Positions 63,286 to 64,000 of a stretch of DNA of 64,000 bases are shown here, one piece after another. Source of the stretch: Muribaculaceae bacterium (GTDB lineage Bacteria; Bacteroidota; Bacteroidia; Bacteroidales; Muribaculaceae); assembly GCA_009775125.1 (NCBI GenBank), contig VSPD01000008.1, forward strand, positions 1 through 64,000, given 5' to 3'. Made by a program: the position numbers and the translations under genes. Under the pieces are notes generated by a model that worked only from the letters and a program-made list of their open reading frames with translations, made no database searches and had not been told where the DNA came from. Numbering within the stretch: the first letter of the stretch is position 1; each line of letters begins with the position of its first letter.

Positions 63286-64000
63286 ATGGACCTTGCAAGA
63301 AAGTTAAGAAACCAATTAACAGGGGTGCCGCTCGGGGTACTTCTGTCCCTTTGCGCGGCTCACTGCTGCAACGACACATTGCAAGCCGTGATCACAGCCC
63401 TTTATCCTATGCTTAAAACCGAACTTTCGCTCGATTTTACGCAAATTGGCATCGTCACGCTTATATATCAGATTGCCGCGTCGATATTCCAGCCCGTTGT
63501 AGGCCTTGTGTTCGACAAGCATCCCAAGCCTTGGAGCCTGTGGATGGGCATGGCTTTCACCACTTGCGGAATTATTATGCTGGCATTCATCAACTCTTTT
63601 GGCGGCCTGTTGCTCACCGTCACCCTCGTAGGCCTTGGCTCGTCGGTGCTGCATCCCGAAGCCTCGCGCATTGCCTCGGTATGCAGCCACGGCAAACGCG
63701 GACTCGCCCAGTCGGTGTTTCAGGTCGGCGGCAATTTCGGCAGCTCCATCGGACCTCTGCTCGTGGCTCTGCTGGTGGCGCCTTACGGAAGAAAATTCGT
63801 GTTGTTGTTTCTCATCGTGAGCGCGATAGCCTTCGCCGTGATGGGACACATCATCAAATGGTTCCGGACATATATACGTGAGCAAAAAAGAAACCGGGAC
63901 AAAACAGCGTCAAGGCATTCCATGCCACTTTCGCGCGCCAAGACGTTTTGGGTAATAATAGCCATAATGGTGCTCATCATCTCGAAATACACCTATATGG
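63286..64000 (+). CDS. MFS transporter, fosmidomycin-resistance-like (truncated by window end)
   Basis: Starts at ATG 63286 (MDLARKLRNQLTGVPLGVLL), 26 bp after the -7 box, and remains open to the window end with 238 codons visible. At least six helices, with the HCCNDTLQAVITALYPMLK and VGLGSSVLHPEASRIASV segments; the HPEA(S/A)R motif is typical of Fsr-type permeases. It likely exports small organic compounds. The C-terminal half lies outside the window. Confidence 0.85.
   Translation, partial: MDLARKLRNQLTGVPLGVLLSLCAAHCCNDTLQAVITALYPMLKTELSLDFTQIGIVTLIYQIAASIFQPVVGLVFDKHPKPWSLWMGMAFTTCGIIMLAFINSFGGLLLTVTLVGLGSSVLHPEASRIASVCSHGKRGLAQSVFQVGGNFGSSIGPLLVALLVAPYGRKFVLLFLIVSAIAFAVMGHIIKWFRTYIREQKRNRDKTASRHSMPLSRAKTFWVIIAIMVLIISKYTYM

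Noticed and set aside
1..64000. tRNA, rRNA, CRISPR arrays, insertion sequences, phage genes
   Set aside because: None seen on either strand: no cloverleaf-type sequence in the intergenic gaps, no regularly spaced repeats, no transposase or integrase motifs.

Overview
The window looks like chromosome of a Bacteroidales gut anaerobe, most likely Muribaculaceae-like. Evidence: promoters of the Bacteroidetes type (TTTG, about 20 bp, TAnnTTTG); a three-gene glycogen cluster (GH57 enzyme, glycosyltransferase, debranching enzyme); lipobox proteins; a secreted protein with the C-terminal module common in Bacteroidales surface proteins; a DUF4250 gene abutting a PcrA helicase; and carboxynorspermidine decarboxylase. 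The backbone is moderately GC-rich. No tRNA, rRNA, transposase, integrase or CRISPR array was seen.

Layout. 1-2370: a poly-C tract, a strong promoter with a long-hairpin RNA candidate, and two lipoprotein genes. 2475-7138 (minus): glycogen/alpha-glucan operon. 7428-17856 (plus): secreted phosphohydrolase-fold enzyme, secreted surface protein, DUF4250 and PcrA helicase, NspC, GT2, RadC, a small hypothetical and an AGCS symporter. 17907-24918 (minus): RarA, Fmt and an RluA-type pseudouridine synthase, phosphosugar mutase, CdsA and a WG-repeat protein. 25102-30981 (plus): a TolC/adaptor/RND efflux operon ending in a PII-like gene. 31190-61862 (minus): one large surface-polysaccharide locus. 62322-64000: a divergent EamA exporter and an MFS permease cut by the window end.

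The polysaccharide locus is transcribed right to left. It contains Wza-like export lipoprotein, Wzc-like copolymerase/kinase, flippase, many GT2 and GT4 enzymes, UDP-galactopyranose mutase, a Wzy/ligase-like membrane protein, two MBOAT plus SGNH acylation pairs, three acyltransferase-3 proteins, WecG/TagA-like and WecA-like enzymes, Gmd and a ManC-type enzyme. The central part is AT-rich. Its right edge falls inside the flippase gene near 57,610, as expected for a cassette exchanged by recombination.

The main discovery candidate is a set of long G/C homopolymers confined to this locus. Tracts of 9-10 bases lie inside or just after the start of four polysaccharide genes (two glycosyltransferases, two acyltransferases), and a C11 tract lies just upstream of the locus promoter. 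Three of the coding tracts are in frame. The fourth, in the last gene, puts its ATG out of frame and would be restored by gaining one or losing two C. This suggests slipped-strand phase variation of the sugar chain and its acylation, rather than the promoter inversion usually described in Bacteroidales. In addition, one glycosyltransferase has an in-frame amber codon, and another carries a perfect 31-bp inverted repeat in its coding sequence.
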